Part shown: in pieces, positions 53,085 through 60,900 of the stretch
How positions within the stretch are numbered: the stretch's first letter is position 1
Layout of the letters: each line of letters starts with the position of its first letter
Assembly: GCA_041691295.1 (NCBI GenBank)
Contig: JBEPVA010000001.1
Coordinates: forward strand, 7,503-71,502
From: DATEHG01 sp041691295
GTDB lineage: Bacteria > Gemmatimonadota > Gemmatimonadetes > Gemmatimonadales > GWC2-71-9
DNA length: 64,000 bases
Reading direction: 5' to 3'
The notes under the pieces: model-generated
Told to the model about the DNA's origin: nothing
The model's database searches: none
The model's input: the letters and a program-made list of their open reading frames with translations, nothing else
Translations under genes and position numbers: made by a program

Positions 53085-54925
53085 CGGTGACCGTAGGTGA
53101 TGGCACCCAGCACCACGGCCCCAGCGTAGAGCAACAGGGGCAGCAGGATGACCGCAAGCCATCCGAGTACTCCCCGGCGCGCTGCCACCTGCGGCTGACC
53201 GGCCATTCTGGGGCCGCGACTGTGCAACTGGCGGTATATCACGGTCACCCAGAAAATCACGGTCAGGAACAGGATGAAATAACTCCAGCGGCCCAGCACG
53301 ACTGCCACAATCCCCGGGCCCATCATCTCTGGTGGCGCCGCCGCCAGGTAGTCCGCCGCCTCGGCCGGCAACTCCGCCTTGGTCACGTCGAAATGGAGGC
53401 CGTCGAAGACATGCATGGCCGGAATGACTGGCGCGGCAATGCCGCCCGGCATCTCGGTCTGGGCTGGTGGCACCGGCTGGGTCTGATAGCTCGGATGGGT
53501 GGCCGGCATTTCGATGGGCGCCCGCACAAACAGGGTACCACCGAGTGCAATGGGATCGAATCCCATCGGCAACCGGAAACCGCCGCATCCCTGGGTCATC
53601 TCGAGGCCGGCCGGCGCCGAGGTGGAGAATTCGTTGCCGGTGAAGCAGTTGCCCCAGCTGCCAGGGCCGCCCAGGTGCAGGTCCGCGCGACCGGAGCGGA
53701 ACACCCGGTTGTTGCGGACCACGTTGTTGGTCGCCCGCCAGAAGTTGCGGTCCATCATCGGGATGACCGCGATGCCATCGAGCGGATGATCGGCGACCAC
53801 GTTGCGCTCGAAGGTGTCCGCCACCGACCCGACGGCCAGGATGCCGCTACCAAAGGCGATCGACGGCAGCGGTGCCGCGGGCGCATTCCGGTTGGCTTTG
53901 TTGACGATCAGGTTGGCGGCAAAAACCGCCTCCCGCTGGGGCGGCACCAGCTCGATGTCGAGTGAGCTCGGCACGATCCCGACCCGATTGTTGCGCCAGA
54001 TCGAACTGACCACGTACATCTGGCCGCCCGAATTGGTTCCTGAATACCCCAACGCATTATGCTCCGCCACCACTCGGCGGACCACGATCCGGCAGGGGTA
54101 GCACTCGCCGATGTAGAACCCGGAATCGGGGGAGCCCGACGCGTAGGAGTCCTCGAACAGGCCATCGGTGGCGCCGAAGGCGTACACGCCGTAGTCGCCG
54201 TTGTTGTAGGCGGTGAGCCAGGAACCGCGGAACCCGGTGACCCCGGTCCAGTAGAAGCCGTTGAGCACCGCGTTGCGGGCCGTCATGTTCTCGACCGCCA
54301 CCGCATCGGCGTAGACGGCAATTCCGTTGCCCCGAACAAATTCGCCATCGACGATGGTGGCGTTGCGGCTTTCTCCCCGGATCACGATCGAGGGGGTGGT
54401 GACCGTTACTTCTTCTTTATAGACGCCAGGGGCGATGAGGATGAGGTCGCCGGGGTTGGCGGCGTCCACCGCGGCCTGGATCGTGGGATAGTCCTTCGGT
54501 ACATGACGGGTGATACCACTCGCCACGGCCACCGGCGTGAGAGCGCCACCGCGAGGCCCCGGGTGGTAGGATACGTCGCCCACCACCACGACGCCGGCCA
54601 TCCCTTTTCCATCCCTGGTCCCGTGGTAACTGCAGTAGTACTGGTACACCCCCGCCCTGGGAAACCGTGCCGACACCTCGGCGCCGACCGGTATGTCATT
54701 GCCGTTGGCGCCTTCAATGTGCCAGCTGCTGTCCGCCGCCATGACATTGTGAACTACATGACCGACGTGCATCCAGCGGACCAGTCCGTTCTCCGGTATC
54801 CGGATGACCGAGGCGGAGAAGCTGTTGTCGTAGATCGAGACGAAGTTGCCGCCGCTGCGGTCGGCAGGTGCACCGCAGGATGCGAGCAGGGCCAGCAGAA
54901 GGGGCAGGAATCGACGAACGGTCAT
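53081..54925 (-). CDS. Cupredoxin-NosD-like beta-helix membrane-anchored fusion protein
   Basis: The 614-residue protein starts at the second ATG (54925), six bases after AAAGG; the signal ends in LLASC (lipobox). Residues of about 30-115 are a plastocyanin-like domain with His in HVVHNVMA and Cys, His and Met in YYCSYHGTRDGKGMAG, the set of a type-1 copper site. Residues of 140-450 are a parallel beta-helix of NosD/carbohydrate-binding type, beginning YPTIQAAVDAANPGDLILIAPGVYKEEV. Two C-terminal membrane spans (RWSYFILFLTVIFWVTVIY; VLGWLAVILLPLLLYAGAVV) anchor the C-terminus. This domain order is unusual. It is coupled to the multicopper oxidase. Confidence 0.8.
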   Translation of the reverse strand: MTVRRFLPLLLALLASCGAPADRSGGNFVSIYDNSFSASVIRIPENGLVRWMHVGHVVHNVMAADSSWHIEGANGNDIPVGAEVSARFPRAGVYQYYCSYHGTRDGKGMAGVVVVGDVSYHPGPRGGALTPVAVASGITRHVPKDYPTIQAAVDAANPGDLILIAPGVYKEEVTVTTPSIVIRGESRNATIVDGEFVRGNGIAVYADAVAVENMTARNAVLNGFYWTGVTGFRGSWLTAYNNGDYGVYAFGATDGLFEDSYASGSPDSGFYIGECYPCRIVVRRVVAEHNALGYSGTNSGGQMYVVSSIWRNNRVGIVPSSLDIELVPPQREAVFAANLIVNKANRNAPAAPLPSIAFGSGILAVGSVADTFERNVVADHPLDGIAVIPMMDRNFWRATNNVVRNNRVFRSGRADLHLGGPGSWGNCFTGNEFSTSAPAGLEMTQGCGGFRLPMGFDPIALGGTLFVRAPIEMPATHPSYQTQPVPPAQTEMPGGIAAPVIPAMHVFDGLHFDVTKAELPAEAADYLAAAPPEMMGPGIVAVVLGRWSYFILFLTVIFWVTVIYRQLHSRGPRMAGQPQVAARRGVLGWLAVILLPLLLYAGAVVLGAITYGHR

Positions 54926-54974
54926 GATCATCCTTTCGAGTTCGATTCGATTTGCCGAAGATCAACGCGGTGGC

Positions 54975-55010
54975 ACGCAGTTAAATGCAGTTAAACACAG
55001 ATAAACGCAG
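54975..55010. repeat. ACGCAGTTAAA-type tandem repeat
   Basis: The units GCAGTTAAATGCAGTTAAA and CACAGATAAACGCAG lie between the cupredoxin fusion and the amidohydrolase. I see no gene at 54926-55150. Confidence 0.7.
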
Positions 55011-55090
55011 GAACAATTGGCGGCCTGCGTTTTGTCGGGATTGCTTTCTCCGGAACCATGCTATTGATCCGCCCCCAGCTGGAGGGAGCC

Positions 55091-55168
55091 TTTTCGCTTT
55101 TCGCTTTTCGCTTTTCGCTTTTCGTTGTTCGCCCTCTCACCTCTTACCTCTTACCTCTCACCTTTTAC
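55091..55168. repeat. TTTTCGC and ACCTCTC tandem tracts ending the amidohydrolase gene
   Basis: TTTTCGC units (55091-55126) are followed by CACCTCTTACCTCTTACC units (55133-55168). The TAA of the amidohydrolase (55151-55153) and its last codons VKGER are written by the second tract. Confidence 0.8.
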
Positions 55169-56470
55169 GATCACCCCACCCTTCATCACAAACCCCATCC
55201 CCATCATCCGGTGCAGATCGGCCAGCGCGTCGCCATCGACCGCAATGATGTCAGCAAACTTGCCGGCTGTGATCGAGCCGACCCGGTCATCCCACCTCAT
55301 CAGACGCGCGGCGTCGAGAGTGGCGGACTGGATAGCCTGCATCGGCGTCATGCCGTACTTCACCATGTAGGGCAGCTGCGCCGCGTTGAGCCCGTGGGGA
55401 TACACTCCGCTGTCGGTTCCGTAGGCGATGTGAATGCCCAGCGCCACGGCCTTGCGGAATGCGACACGCTGGGTCTCGGTGGTTTCCCGGTTCTTGCGCA
55501 GGATCTCGGCCGGCCAGTGATCGCGGGTGCCGACCGAATCGATGTAGTCGCCGTTGTAGATATCGGCCACCAGCCAGGTGCCGTGCTCCTTCATCAGGGC
55601 CAGCGCTTCGTCATCGGCCAGTGAGCCGTGTTCGATCGAGCGGACTCCGGCCCGGACCGCCCGCTTGATACCCTCCGGGCCGTGGGCATGGGCCGCCACG
55701 AAGGTTCCGTAGTTGGCCGCTTCATCTACCGCGGCCTTGATCTCTTCTTCGGTGAACTCCGGCGCTCCGGGCTGAGTTCCGGCGGCAAGCACTGCCCCGG
55801 TCGCGATGACCTTGATGAAATCGGCGCCGCCATTGAGCAGCTCCCTGACCCGCTGCCGCACCTCCGGCACCGAGTTGGCCACCCCTCGTCGCATATCGGC
55901 GGGAAGAATGACATCGGGCGCGAGGCCGGTCACCTCGCCCCCGCCGCTAGAGACCGTGATGTAGGCCCCGGCCACCTTCATCCGTGGTCCGATGACCGTA
56001 CCGTCGTTGATCGCATCACGGAGCGCAACGTCGACAAAGGCTCGATAGGTGCCGACATCCCGAACAGTGGTAAACCCGGCCAGCAGTGTGGACCTGGCAT
56101 GCTGGACGCCGAGAAAGGCGTACTGGGCTTCGGAATAGAGCAGCGGGTCGGCCACATTGGAGGTCTCGACGACGTCAGCCAGATGGGTGTGGCAGTCGAT
56201 CAGCCCGGGCAAGACCGTGGAGTTGGACAGGTCGATGACCTTGGCGCCCTTCGGAATCGGCGCTGAGCCCGGCTGGACCGATTCGATCCGTTCGCCGCGG
56301 ATCAGGATGACCTGGTTCTGAATGACGGTGCCGTGCTCGACATCGACCAGTCGGCCGGCTCTGATCGCGATCAGCGGCTGGGGCGTGGTCTGGGCACCGG
56401 CAACTACAACAGACAACGCGGAGGCGCTGAGGACGCAGAGGGCGCGGAGGGCAGATTTGATGCGGTTCAT
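55151..56470 (-). CDS. Exported amidohydrolase (imidazolonepropionase-like)
   Basis: The 439-residue protein has a signal peptide MNRIKSALRALCVLSASALSVVVAGA. Metal motifs: HTH in GLIDCHTHLAD, Lys in GGADFIKVIATG, His in VAAHAHG and SIEHGSL, and Asp in YGTDSGV. It belongs to the same superfamily as the enzyme at 5823 but differs in sequence. It should hydrolyse an amide or peptide bond in the periplasm. The hydrophobic core of the signal is encoded by a CTCTGCGTCCT repeat element (56414-56453), and the stop by another repeat. Confidence 0.92.
   Translation of the reverse strand: MNRIKSALRALCVLSASALSVVVAGAQTTPQPLIAIRAGRLVDVEHGTVIQNQVILIRGERIESVQPGSAPIPKGAKVIDLSNSTVLPGLIDCHTHLADVVETSNVADPLLYSEAQYAFLGVQHARSTLLAGFTTVRDVGTYRAFVDVALRDAINDGTVIGPRMKVAGAYITVSSGGGEVTGLAPDVILPADMRRGVANSVPEVRQRVRELLNGGADFIKVIATGAVLAAGTQPGAPEFTEEEIKAAVDEAANYGTFVAAHAHGPEGIKRAVRAGVRSIEHGSLADDEALALMKEHGTWLVADIYNGDYIDSVGTRDHWPAEILRKNRETTETQRVAFRKAVALGIHIAYGTDSGVYPHGLNAAQLPYMVKYGMTPMQAIQSATLDAARLMRWDDRVGSITAGKFADIIAVDGDALADLHRMMGMGFVMKGGVIVKGER
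56414..56453 (-). repeat. CTCTGCGTCCT repeat encoding the signal core of the amidohydrolase
   Basis: On the minus strand it reads CTCCGCGCCCTCTGCGTCC then TCAGCGCCTCCGCG. A close relative at 59451-59490 encodes the signal core of the M28 peptidase in the same reading phase. Confidence 0.65.
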
Positions 56471-56503
56471 GGGCAGATCGGCTTCCCGTGGCTATTCAAT
56501 AGT

Positions 56504-56549
56504 CAGTGACCCTCGACCCTCGACCCTCGACCCTCGACTCTAGACTCTA
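56504..56549. repeat. GACCCTC tandem repeat ending the DUF3565 gene
   Basis: Four GACCCTC units followed by GACTCTAGACTCTA. The complement gives the TAG of the DUF3565 gene at 56547-56549. It is the inverted relative of the thyX-end repeat at 43324. Confidence 0.8.
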
Positions 56550-56735
56550 CACTCCGCCACAGAGCCGACATTCCAGCTCCATCCCAATCTTGCCGTCGCG
56601 CCCATCCGGCGTGGTGACCCATTCCCGAACCTGCCACGGCGGATCGTGCCTCACGTGCTGGTTGTGGCCACACTCAAGCTCAGCCACCCACTGTTGCTCG
56701 GCATCGAGATGAAACCCGGTGATTTTCCGGCGCAT
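56547..56735 (-). CDS. DUF3565 small zinc-ribbon-like protein
   Basis: The 62-residue protein starts at ATG 56735 (MRRKITGFHLDAEQQWVAEL). The family motif LECGHNQHVRHDPPWQVREWV is clear, and the C-terminal ECRLCGG completes a Cys/His metal site. Its function is unknown. The gene lies between a stop-associated GACGGGCGA tract and a GACCCTC tract. Confidence 0.85.
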   Translation of the reverse strand: MRRKITGFHLDAEQQWVAELECGHNQHVRHDPPWQVREWVTTPDGRDGKIGMELECRLCGGV

Positions 56736-56742
56736 AGCTATT

Positions 56743-56780
56743 CGCCCGTCTCGCCCGTCTCGCCCGTCTCGCCTGTCCTC
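56743..56780. repeat. GCCCGTCTC tandem repeat
   Basis: Three to four units (TCGCCCGTCTCGCCCGTCTC) lie between the PD40-CehA stop and the DUF3565 start, beginning a few bases after the stop. Confidence 0.8.
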
Positions 56781-56784
56781 CCCC

Positions 56785-59316
56785 TCACTCCGCCCTATCC
56801 GCAAACACCTTCCGCGCCACCGTCAGCTGGACCTGCACCTTGTCCCGTTCGATCTCGCTATTGAACTCGGGATACCGCTTGACCCCTTCGATCAACCGGT
56901 CGATCCAATCACGAAAAAAGGCCGCGTCAGCCTTTGACCGGATAAGCTGACCGCCGACAAAGAGATAGATTGGACTGGTGGTCCCGTAGGGATAGACATC
57001 CAGCACTGGAAAGCGAACGCTGTCCCCGATGGCCCGGACCAGGTACCAGCCGCTCCCGGTAACCGGCAGGACCACGGTGCCGCGGAACCGCATCCTGGAA
57101 CCGGTGAGTGGAAATGTGGCCACCACCTTCCCGTTCCCCACGATTTCGAGCCGCTCGACCGGGACGTACGACGTCAACGAAACTCGGGCGACGACCGACC
57201 TGGTGCTGGCGTCAACCTTGACATCACTGCCGATCGGCTGACCATTGAGCGCAAAGTCGAGCAACGGCCCATTGGTGGCAAAGGTACGGCCCGCGGTGAG
57301 TCCCGCATAGAACCGGTCCCGATCGAGCCCGCCAGGTCCCGCCTTTACATAAACCCGATCCATCCCGACCGGTCCTCGCATGCTGGCATAGTTGGCCATC
57401 GCGTCGGTACCCGCGCCCGCCGGCAGCTTGAAGCCGCAGTTGAGCGCCTTGTACCAGATCACGGCGTTCGCCATGTAGTCGTCGACGAAGCCCAGGGCCT
57501 CGAAATAGTCGATCTTGCCGAGGGCCAGGTCGGCCGGGAACTCGTCCTTGAGTGCGACCGTCGTGTCGGCCGGATCGATGGGACCGTCGAACGGATGCAC
57601 ATACCCCGTGATTCCACCCTGCGCCCTGGCCTGATCATGTACCTCGGCGTTGGTGGGCCAGAGACTCGAAGCGGCGGTATGGGTGTAACCCGCGTAGCCA
57701 GGCAGGATGATGTTGTGGCGCAGGCCGAGCAGGCCGGTGTGTCCCCAGTAGCTGGTGTGGTACTCCTGATCGTGCAGGATCAGCGTCTCAGGATCGGAAA
57801 CCTTATCGGGCTTGCCGGTGAACAGCTCGATGTCCGGCACCCGGCCTTCCTTGTTGACGATCAGGTCCTCGACGACATGGAGATCCTCCGCCTTGGCCTG
57901 GAGTGCCAGGTGGCCAGCCGTATTGTGATACCAGCCGCCGTAGTTCATGTGGACGTGCAGGTCGCCACCATACCACCCGAGGGCGGGAAGGTTGGTGAGG
58001 CGGCGAAGCCGGATCGAAAGCAGCCTGGGGCTGGTACCGATTTCGATTGTGCCGCGCGCGGGGACATACTCCGGGCCGCGCGATATCTCGTACTGATAGT
58101 GGCCGGCCGGCAGGGAAATTCTGGCGGTGCCGGTGGTGTGGAAGTAGCCGTACTCCATCTGCTGGGTCCTGGGGTCGGAACTGTCATCGGCGTGGCGCCA
58201 GGCATCGTCGGGCACCCAGCTCCGTCCGTTGGCGCCAAGCAATGATACGCGCGCAGGGGTCGGCTTCCCGGTCGCCGCATCCACCACAATAAGCGATAGC
58301 AAGGTGTGCGGCTGCAGGAACCGGCGCTCCTTGATCACGAGCGTGTCGATCCGCCCGCCTGGAACCGTCACGAATCGGAGGGAGGTGTTCCCCTCCTCGT
58401 TGCCAATGAAGCCGATCTTCGTCCCGTTAGGAGACCAGCGCGGATTCACGGCGTCGAATTCGCCGAAGGTCAGCTGAAACGGGTTGAGGCCCGTGGCAGG
58501 CATGATCCAGAGCTGGTGCCATTGCCGCCCCTGGTAGGAGGCGTACACAATCCGGCCATCCCGCGCCCAATCGGGATGGGTCCGCCAGTTGGTTTCCTCG
58601 TCGTGGACCAGGCTCAGCTCGGCACCACTATCGGCCTTCATCCGCCAGAGTGCACCGGTGCCCCAGATGTGCCCCTGATTGGAGACGACCAGCAGCTCCT
58701 TGCCGTCGGGCGACCAGGCCGGCGACAGGTAGTGGTCATACACGCTGTAGTAGTACCTGGGCAGGGTGCTGTCATGGCGGTCGGTCAGGCGGACAGGCGG
58801 GCGGGCGGACCGATCGGCCAGGTAGATGTGCCAGCGGCCTTCGAACAGGGTGGAGACGTACACGATCTGCGTGCCATCCGGTGACCAGCGCGGCTCGACA
58901 TTGACCGCGCCGTTCTCAACCAGCGCCGAGTCCTGGCCATTGGTCAGATCGAGCAGCCGGAGACTCATGGTCTTGCCGTCGTATCGCACGAACACCACGC
59001 GTCTCCCGTCGGGTGACCAGTCCGGCTGATAGTCGTAGCCAGGCCCGTCGCTGAGTTGGAGGGCCGTCGTGGTGCCAACCTTCTGCCGCCACAACGTCCC
59101 CTGCATCGAGTAGATGATCTCGGTCCCGTCCGGCGACCAGGCCAGGGCACTCGGACCACTGGTGGCCTGGGGGAGATACATCTCGCGGAAGTAATAGGGG
59201 TGCGGGACCTTGATTTGCGGAAGCACGTAGGCGCGCTGCCCGTGAGCCACCGCGGGAAACAACCACAGCAGCAGGCCGCAGAAGCACGCGGACGAGCGCG
59301 GACCGATCAGTCTCAT
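56785..59316 (-). CDS. PD40 beta-propeller fused to CehA/McbA-like PHP metallohydrolase
   Basis: The 843-residue protein starts at ATG 59316 (MRLIGPRSSACFCGLLLWLFPAVAHGQ), a signal peptide. The N-terminal half has TolB-like blades: ALAWSPDGTEIIYS, QPDWSPDGRRVVFVRYD, EPRWSPDGTQIVYVS, SPAWSPDGKELLVVS. A short beta domain follows. The C-terminal third, starting GWYGGDLHVHMNYGG, contains the PHP-type metal motif HVH and later HPFDG, and GAGTDAMANYA. A CehA/McbA-like PHP domain is a plausible reading. It should hydrolyse an ester or amide bound to the propeller. A GGCGGACAGGCGGG tract is present within the gene near 58786. Confidence 0.75.
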   Translation of the reverse strand: MRLIGPRSSACFCGLLLWLFPAVAHGQRAYVLPQIKVPHPYYFREMYLPQATSGPSALAWSPDGTEIIYSMQGTLWRQKVGTTTALQLSDGPGYDYQPDWSPDGRRVVFVRYDGKTMSLRLLDLTNGQDSALVENGAVNVEPRWSPDGTQIVYVSTLFEGRWHIYLADRSARPPVRLTDRHDSTLPRYYYSVYDHYLSPAWSPDGKELLVVSNQGHIWGTGALWRMKADSGAELSLVHDEETNWRTHPDWARDGRIVYASYQGRQWHQLWIMPATGLNPFQLTFGEFDAVNPRWSPNGTKIGFIGNEEGNTSLRFVTVPGGRIDTLVIKERRFLQPHTLLSLIVVDAATGKPTPARVSLLGANGRSWVPDDAWRHADDSSDPRTQQMEYGYFHTTGTARISLPAGHYQYEISRGPEYVPARGTIEIGTSPRLLSIRLRRLTNLPALGWYGGDLHVHMNYGGWYHNTAGHLALQAKAEDLHVVEDLIVNKEGRVPDIELFTGKPDKVSDPETLILHDQEYHTSYWGHTGLLGLRHNIILPGYAGYTHTAASSLWPTNAEVHDQARAQGGITGYVHPFDGPIDPADTTVALKDEFPADLALGKIDYFEALGFVDDYMANAVIWYKALNCGFKLPAGAGTDAMANYASMRGPVGMDRVYVKAGPGGLDRDRFYAGLTAGRTFATNGPLLDFALNGQPIGSDVKVDASTRSVVARVSLTSYVPVERLEIVGNGKVVATFPLTGSRMRFRGTVVLPVTGSGWYLVRAIGDSVRFPVLDVYPYGTTSPIYLFVGGQLIRSKADAAFFRDWIDRLIEGVKRYPEFNSEIERDKVQVQLTVARKVFADRAE
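58786..58812. repeat. GGCGGACAGGCGGGCG tract inside the PD40 gene
   Basis: Encodes SARPPVRLT within a propeller linker, and belongs to the family seen at 17870 and 51429. Confidence 0.6.
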
Positions 59317-59429
59317 GATTTGGCGCCAAACGCCGGTCGTTTCAATGGTTGACAGGTAAATGAACTGGCTTGCCAACTCAGCATGACCAGCCAACCTTCA
59401 AGGCCACGCCTTCCCACCCTCATATCCAG

Positions 59430-60827
59430 ATGAAAATGCTGACCAGAAAAGTCTCCGCAATCCTCTGCGTCCTTTGCGCCTTGGCGGTGCCGGTTGCCTT
59501 TGCCCAGACCGCAATCGGAACCCAGTACAAGGAAACAGCCGACCGGATCATCAAGGCCGCCCAATCGGATAGCGCGGCCTGGAACCGCCTTGCCCTGATG
59601 ACTGACACCTTCGGTAACCGGATCAGCGGCTCTGTCGCTCTGGAGCGGACCATCGACTGGGTGCTGGCCCAGATGAAAGCGGATGGCCTGGCCAATCCGC
59701 GCACTGAGCCGGTCATGGTCCCCCACTGGGTCCGCGGGCATGAATCCGCCGAACTGATTCAGCCGCGCCCCAAGCCGCTGCCAATGCTGGGACTGGGCGG
59801 CAGCGTGGCTACGCCCAGGCAGGGCATTACCGCCGAGGTGCTGGTGGTCAGCAGCTTCGACGATCTCACCGCTCATGCGGTCGATGCCAGGGGCAAGATC
59901 GTGCTGTTCGATGTGCCCTTCACCGAGTACGAACAGACGGTGGCCTATCGCTGGGGCGGCGCATCCGCTGCCGCCAAGGTGGGTGCCGTGGCCAGCCTGG
60001 TCCGCTCGGTCGGGCCTGCCAGCATAGCGTCACCCCATACCGGCGGCATGGGCTACGATTCCACCGCCGCGAAGATTCCCACCGCCGCACTGACGGTCGA
60101 AGACGCCATGATGCTGCACCGGATGCAGAATCGTGGCGACAAGATCGTGATCCACCTGACCATGGAAGCCCGCACCCTGCCTGATGCCCCGTCACGCAAT
60201 GTCATGGCCGAGCTGGTGGGGCGCGAGCACCCGGATCAAGTCGTGGTGCTGGGCGGTCACATCGACAGCTGGGACGTCGGTCAGGGTGCCATGGACGATG
60301 GCGACGGGCTCGTGGTCTCCTGGGAGGCCCTCAAGCTGCTCCAGAAACTCGGCCTCCACCCTCGCCGGACCATCCGGGTAGTCGGCTGGACCAACGAGGA
60401 GAATGGCACCCGTGGCGGCACGGCCTATCGCGATGCCCGCGGCGCCGACGTCGACAAACATGTCCTGGCCATCGAATCCGACGGCGGCACCTTCAAGCCC
60501 GTGGGCTTCGACTTCGTCGGCAGCGATTCGGCCTTTGCCATACTGCAGCAGGTCATGCACCTGCTGGCACCAGTCGGCGCCGACAGCATCGTCAAGGGCG
60601 GCGGCGAGGCGGACGTCGGCCCGCTGCTGGAACGGGGCGTACCCGGACTCGGCCTCCGTACCGATCCCACCCGGTACTTCTGGTATCATCACACCAACGG
60701 CGACACGATGGACAAGCTGGATCCGGCGGACATGGCCAAGGATGTCGCAGTGATGGCCGTCATGGCCTACATCGTGGCCGACCTGCCGGAGGCGCTGCCG
60801 CGGGGAGCACCGCCAGCCTCTCGCTAA
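59430..60827 (+). CDS. Exported M28 family zinc aminopeptidase
   Basis: The 465-residue protein starts at ATG 59430 and has a signal peptide MKMLTRKVSAILCVLCALAVPVAFA. It has a PA insert (VVSSFDDLTAHAVDARGKIVLFDVPF) and metal ligands in order: HIDSWDVGQGAMDDGDG, Glu pair in TNEENGTRGG, Asp in ESDGG and His in YHHTNGDTMDKL. The last is the classic M28 end motif. It removes N-terminal amino acids from peptides outside the cytoplasm. The core of the signal is encoded by a repeat (59451-59490). Confidence 0.93.
   Translation: MKMLTRKVSAILCVLCALAVPVAFAQTAIGTQYKETADRIIKAAQSDSAAWNRLALMTDTFGNRISGSVALERTIDWVLAQMKADGLANPRTEPVMVPHWVRGHESAELIQPRPKPLPMLGLGGSVATPRQGITAEVLVVSSFDDLTAHAVDARGKIVLFDVPFTEYEQTVAYRWGGASAAAKVGAVASLVRSVGPASIASPHTGGMGYDSTAAKIPTAALTVEDAMMLHRMQNRGDKIVIHLTMEARTLPDAPSRNVMAELVGREHPDQVVVLGGHIDSWDVGQGAMDDGDGLVVSWEALKLLQKLGLHPRRTIRVVGWTNEENGTRGGTAYRDARGADVDKHVLAIESDGGTFKPVGFDFVGSDSAFAILQQVMHLLAPVGADSIVKGGGEADVGPLLERGVPGLGLRTDPTRYFWYHHTNGDTMDKLDPADMAKDVAVMAVMAYIVADLPEALPRGAPPASR
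59451..59490 (+). repeat. CTCTGCGTCCT repeat encoding the signal core of the M28 peptidase
   Basis: It reads GTCTCCGCAATCCTCTGCG then TCCTTTGCGCCTTGGCGG, in the same phase as the relative at 56414. Confidence 0.65.
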
Positions 60828-60900
60828 CCCGGCGGCGGGCCGTACGGGCATCGGCGCTGGCAGGTCAGCAGGGGCGCAGCCGCGAGGCGTACGGACGGGG

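Noticed and set aside
55091..55168. Possible CRISPR array in the TTTTCGC and ACCTCTC tracts
   Set aside because: Units are 7-9 bases in direct contact without spacers and no cas gene is near.
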